Shown piece by piece: positions 6,013-9,115 of a DNA stretch of 9,115 bases. The first letter of the stretch is position 1. Each line of letters starts with the position of its first letter. The stretch is from Candidatus Auribacterota bacterium. Its GTDB lineage: Bacteria; Auribacterota; UBA6266. The notes beneath the pieces are model-generated. The model had not been told where the DNA came from. It saw only the letters and a list, made by a program, of their open reading frames with translations, and did not search any database. The position numbers were made by a program, and so were the translations under genes. The stretch is from contig JAFGBE010000147.1 of NCBI GenBank assembly GCA_016933315.1, positions 1 through 9,115 of the forward strand. The letters run 5' to 3'.

Positions 6013-8447
6013 GAAAAATATTTTCACGCAAAACCGCTTTGTTTGTACTTGCCGGGTTGACAATCCTTTTTTTATCCAGGACTTATTCCCTGAATCTTCT
6101 TATCAGGCCTGTTCTTGAATGGAGGATTTCAGCCGCCCTCGGCCTTGATGTAAAAGTGGATAATATTGCCGGCGGGCTGACACAAGGCCTTTGTTTTGAA
6201 AACATGAAGATTGAAGGGAGATACAGGAATTATAATATCTTGCTGAAAACGAAGGATGTCAAGAGCAACCTTACGCTGTTGTCGTTTTTTCCGGCCGCCA
6301 AAGAGCAAAAACACCTGGTTGAGATCGACAACCCTGTTATTTATGTAAAAGAATCAGCGGAAGAAATTGCTGAGGCAAAACAGAAAACAGGCATATCCCC
6401 CGAATTTTTCGAGGCGGGCATCTTAAACAGGAAAAATGTCAGGCTGAGAGTCAGTAAAGGGGATGTTGCAGTCTTTAACCGTGACGGAAGCCTGAAACTG
6501 AGGACAATCAACATAAAGGGGGAACTTAATTCGGAATCGCAGAATCTGCTGGACCTCGGGCTTTCGGGGGAATTCGGCACAGACGGTTCCGGCGGATCCA
6601 TATCGGTAAAAAGCAAAATAGACATCAAGGAAAAAAATATAGTAACAAATGTTGGAATCAGCGAATACCAGCTGTCTTTGTCGCCGAGGGTGTTTGATTA
6701 TTTAGAACTGCTGACCGGAACACTCGATGCGGAAATAGTGTTTTCAAATGATCATGTAGACCGGGCAACATGGCTGTTCCGCCGGGTATCCGGCAAGTTC
6801 CTGAAAGGCACCGAAAAGGTCTATGATTTATCGGGAAAAATTGACATCGACGCACAGAAATTGGCATTCACAGGTGTGAAAGGACATATAAGGGGCGGCA
6901 ATTTTAATTTCGACGGCACTTTGAGCAGGGAGGGTGTTCCCGTAATCGACGGCAACCTGAAGGTTGATAAAGACAGGGCATCCGCTTCCATTGATTTCCG
7001 GGGGCCTTTGGACGAGCTGTTGATTAAAGGCAGCCACGGGATTCATTCAGGAGATGTGTTTATCGAAAACATTTCTTTTTCCCTTCTTGCTTCGAGCACG
7101 AGGATATCCGAAGCCGGGTTCAGAATATCGGCGAAATCCGGGAAATTCAACCTGAAAGACAAGGAAAGCGGCAAGATAAGCGGGAATGTCACGGCTGAAG
7201 TGGGACATCTGGTTTTTGACAGCCTGTCCATAACCGATAAGATCCTGATGTCCGGGGATGTCTATTATTCCGAAACCCCTGCATTCAATGTCAGCGCCGA
7301 GATAAAGGATGCAAATATAGGCGATGTAAAAAACTTCATAAAAACCGGGATTGAGAAAAACTGGATAGATGACATGCCTGTTTCAGGAAAATTCTCCATA
7401 GAAGGGGATGTTGATAACTGGACCCTGGAAGCAAAGGCCTATATAGAATCGAAGTTTGACAAGGTCGAATTGAAGGGTAAATTCAGGGGTGATAACGAGA
7501 AAATAACCATAGAGGAAATGACAATAGAAGACAAGCTTAAGATGTCCGGGTATTTCGGGTTGAAGCCCGATGACAAGTTTAAAATAGATTTTTCGTCCAA
7601 GCCTGCTACATGGGCCGAGTATAAATTGTTCCTTGATTCTAAAAACAGGACATTATTCGACGAATGTACGATTGAAGGGACAGGCACCCTCTACGGAGAA
7701 TACGGGAATTGGTCATTGAAGAGCAATTATGTCGTAAACCTGGGCTCCGGCAGTATAAATGTAGAATTGAATATAAATGACGGAAATCTGGAGTCGGTAT
7801 TCAAATTTGAAAATACCAGGATGCATTCTCTCCCGGTCAAAACACAGATTGAGTTGGCCGGGAACCTGTATTTTGATAACAGCACGAGAGATTTTTATGT
7901 GGAAAACCTTGAACTCAAATCATCTTTTTTAAGTGTAGGCACTTTAGTCTTTGACGATATTGCCGGAAAGGGTAGAATTAAGGAAAGAAGATTAAGCATA
8001 GATTCTTTGCTTATAGACAAATACATAAGCGCAAAAGGGTATTTTGATTTTAATATCCCGGCAAAACTGGATTTTATATTTGAATTTGACGATTTCCAGC
8101 TGGCGTATTTGAAAAAACTGGAAATGGAGCCGTCCGGCACAAGATACGGCGGGTTGATAAGCGGATATCTTCAGATGAAAGGGAACCCGTCGTATATATA
8201 TACGACAGGCAAGGTGAAAATAAAGGACGGTTATTCAGGCACCATGAAGGTCGATGATGTGTATATAACCCTTGACGGCTCGGGGCCAATCATCGATTTG
8301 CCGAATTCCAGGGCGGTTATAGACGGAAGGGGCACAAAAGTAGTCGGTTTTATAGATCTTAACGAGGATAATATTTTCAATAATGTCGATTTTGAGCTTC
8401 CTGATAAAATTATGAATTGGTATAACAGGGATGTACATATAAATTAA
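6009..8447 (+). CDS. AsmA/TamB-like membrane-anchored periplasmic protein
   Basis: An 812-residue protein with a basic start and one N-terminal membrane helix (about residues 9-26, signal-anchor type), followed by a long region of alternating short beta strands. The segment just after the helix (about 34-70, ALGLDVKVDNIAGGL then FENMKIEG) has the pattern of AsmA, TamB and YhdP proteins. In that superfamily the beta-rich part forms a long groove across the periplasm that is thought to carry phospholipids to the outer membrane. Two segments about 97 residues apart share an NWTLE/NWSLK core (470-474 and 567-571), suggesting repeated units. It is shorter than E. coli TamB (about 1,260 residues), and I could not recognise a full TamB C-terminal domain. 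The ATG overlaps the clpC stop by 4 bases (ATGA), and mlaE follows after 10 bases, which supports a lipid-transport role. Superfamily membership is fairly sure; the precise family and cargo are inferred. Confidence 0.75.
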   Translation: MRKIFSRKTALFVLAGLTILFLSRTYSLNLLIRPVLEWRISAALGLDVKVDNIAGGLTQGLCFENMKIEGRYRNYNILLKTKDVKSNLTLLSFFPAAKEQKHLVEIDNPVIYVKESAEEIAEAKQKTGISPEFFEAGILNRKNVRLRVSKGDVAVFNRDGSLKLRTINIKGELNSESQNLLDLGLSGEFGTDGSGGSISVKSKIDIKEKNIVTNVGISEYQLSLSPRVFDYLELLTGTLDAEIVFSNDHVDRATWLFRRVSGKFLKGTEKVYDLSGKIDIDAQKLAFTGVKGHIRGGNFNFDGTLSREGVPVIDGNLKVDKDRASASIDFRGPLDELLIKGSHGIHSGDVFIENISFSLLASSTRISEAGFRISAKSGKFNLKDKESGKISGNVTAEVGHLVFDSLSITDKILMSGDVYYSETPAFNVSAEIKDANIGDVKNFIKTGIEKNWIDDMPVSGKFSIEGDVDNWTLEAKAYIESKFDKVELKGKFRGDNEKITIEEMTIEDKLKMSGYFGLKPDDKFKIDFSSKPATWAEYKLFLDSKNRTLFDECTIEGTGTLYGEYGNWSLKSNYVVNLGSGSINVELNINDGNLESVFKFENTRMHSLPVKTQIELAGNLYFDNSTRDFYVENLELKSSFLSVGTLVFDDIAGKGRIKERRLSIDSLLIDKYISAKGYFDFNIPAKLDFIFEFDDFQLAYLKKLEMEPSGTRYGGLISGYLQMKGNPSYIYTTGKVKIKDGYSGTMKVDDVYITLDGSGPIIDLPNSRAVIDGRGTKVVGFIDLNEDNIFNNVDFELPDKIMNWYNRDVHIN
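8189..8206. repeat. Perfect 18-base palindrome with an alternating TA core
   Basis: GTCG, ten bases of alternating TA, then CGAC: the two halves are exact reverse complements with no spacer. It lies near the 3' end of the AsmA-like gene, where it encodes part of SYIYTTG. It could extrude as a cruciform or bind a dimeric protein, but it may simply result from the Tyr-Ile-Tyr-Thr codons. Confidence 0.9.
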
Positions 8448-8452
8448 AAAGG
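8447..8452 (+). promoter_or_regulatory. Ribosome binding site for mlaE
   Basis: AAAAGG ends 5 bases before the ATG at 8458, in the 10-base spacer after the AsmA-like gene. It supports that start codon. Confidence 0.55.
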
Positions 8453-8457
8453 TTCCT

Positions 8458-9115
8458 ATGAAAACATTGTTTTTATCGATGATTGATGTACTCGGCAGGA
8501 GAGTTTTAGGCATTATAAAACAGTTGGGGGAAGCGGCGCTGATGTTTGTCGAGACAATATGGTGCATGTTTACCACCCCGCCGAGAAGGGAAATTATCAT
8601 AGCCCAGATGAGGGAAATAGGGATAAAATCCCTTCCCGTGGTGCTGCTGACCGGTGTTTTTACCGGCATGGTTCTGGCGGTTCAGTCATATTACCAATTG
8701 CATAAGATATCCATGGACACCTCGATAGGCATACTGGTCGGGTTATCCATGACTAATGAGCTGGGCCCTGTCCTTACCGGGCTTATGGTTGCCGGCAGGG
8801 TCGGCGCATCCATGGCCGCTGAACTCGGCACGATGAAAGTTACGGAGCAGATAGACGCATTGAAAAGCCTGGCAAGCAACCCCATTAAATATCTCGTTGT
8901 CCCCCGGTTTCTCGCATGTGTTCTGCTGGTCCCGGTGCTGACCATCTATTCCATTTTTATCGGCATAGTGGGAGGATACCTGATAGGAGTCAAACTGATG
9001 GGGATAAACGCCACATTTTTTATGAGGAACATGCTTGATTATACGGATAATTTCGATTTGGCAAACGGGATAATAAAATCTTTTTTCTTTGCGATGATAG
9101 TAGCGCTGACAGGAT
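8458..9115 (+). CDS. mlaE: MlaE-family phospholipid ABC transporter permease, 5' part
   Basis: The first 219 codons of a permease that runs off the right edge; the family is usually about 255-265 residues, so roughly 40 are missing. After an amphipathic N-terminal stretch, the first core hydrophobic segment (about 58-78, with TGVFTGMVLAVQSY) is followed by the family hallmark ELGPVLTGLMVAGRVGASMA at 101-120 and ELGTMKVTEQIDAL at 122-135, the cytoplasmic part that contacts the ATPase MlaF. Further hydrophobic helices lie at about 148-180 and 205-218. In known systems an MlaE dimer with MlaF and an MCE protein (MlaD) moves phospholipids between the two membranes. MlaF and MlaD are not in the window and would be expected to the right. 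The family also includes TrgB/Mce-type YrbE permeases; the diderm context favours the Mla role. Confidence 0.9.
   Translation, partial: MKTLFLSMIDVLGRRVLGIIKQLGEAALMFVETIWCMFTTPPRREIIIAQMREIGIKSLPVVLLTGVFTGMVLAVQSYYQLHKISMDTSIGILVGLSMTNELGPVLTGLMVAGRVGASMAAELGTMKVTEQIDALKSLASNPIKYLVVPRFLACVLLVPVLTIYSIFIGIVGGYLIGVKLMGINATFFMRNMLDYTDNFDLANGIIKSFFFAMIVALTG

Noticed and set aside
8646..8670. Short inverted repeat CCGGT/ACCGG with a T-rich loop, terminator-like.
   Set aside because: It has only a five-base stem, lies inside the mlaE coding region and is not followed by a T run.

Overview
The window holds eight genes, all on the + strand and packed almost without spacers. They overlap by 4 to 11 bases, abut, or are separated by at most 35 bases, so the stretch reads as part of one long operon or a few nested ones. 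The two outermost genes are cut by the window edges. No RNA gene, insertion sequence, CRISPR array or convincing terminator was seen, and no gene-free stretch exceeds 35 bases.

Layout, left to right: (1) C-terminal end of a LolC/LolE-type lipoprotein-releasing permease; (2) its ATPase, lolD; (3) a class IV aminotransferase, best read as branched-chain aminotransferase ilvE; (4-6) mcsA, mcsB and clpC, a full set for marking proteins with phospho-arginine and unfolding them for ClpP; (7) an 812-residue membrane-anchored, beta-rich protein of AsmA/TamB-like type; (8) the 5' part of an mlaE-family lipid ABC permease, which runs off the right edge.

The organism should be a diderm (two-membrane) bacterium, because LolCDE, AsmA/TamB-like proteins and MlaE all serve an outer membrane. 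The McsA-McsB-ClpC set is best known from Gram-positive Firmicutes. Together with moderate GC and heavy use of AGG/AGA arginine and ATA isoleucine codons, this suggests a little-cultured diderm lineage, for example Omnitrophota or a relative. That placement is an inference from gene content, not a phylogenetic result.

Functionally, a cytoplasmic quality-control system (McsB labels arginines, the ClpC N-domain reads the label, ClpCP degrades) sits between two envelope-building systems: lipoprotein export on the left and phospholipid transport on the right. The residues needed for phospho-arginine writing and reading appear intact. The usual Firmicute repressor gene ctsR is absent from the position upstream of mcsA, which is taken by ilvE. 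The most notable points are this protease-within-envelope arrangement and the AsmA-like/MlaE pair, which may form a lipid-transfer route.
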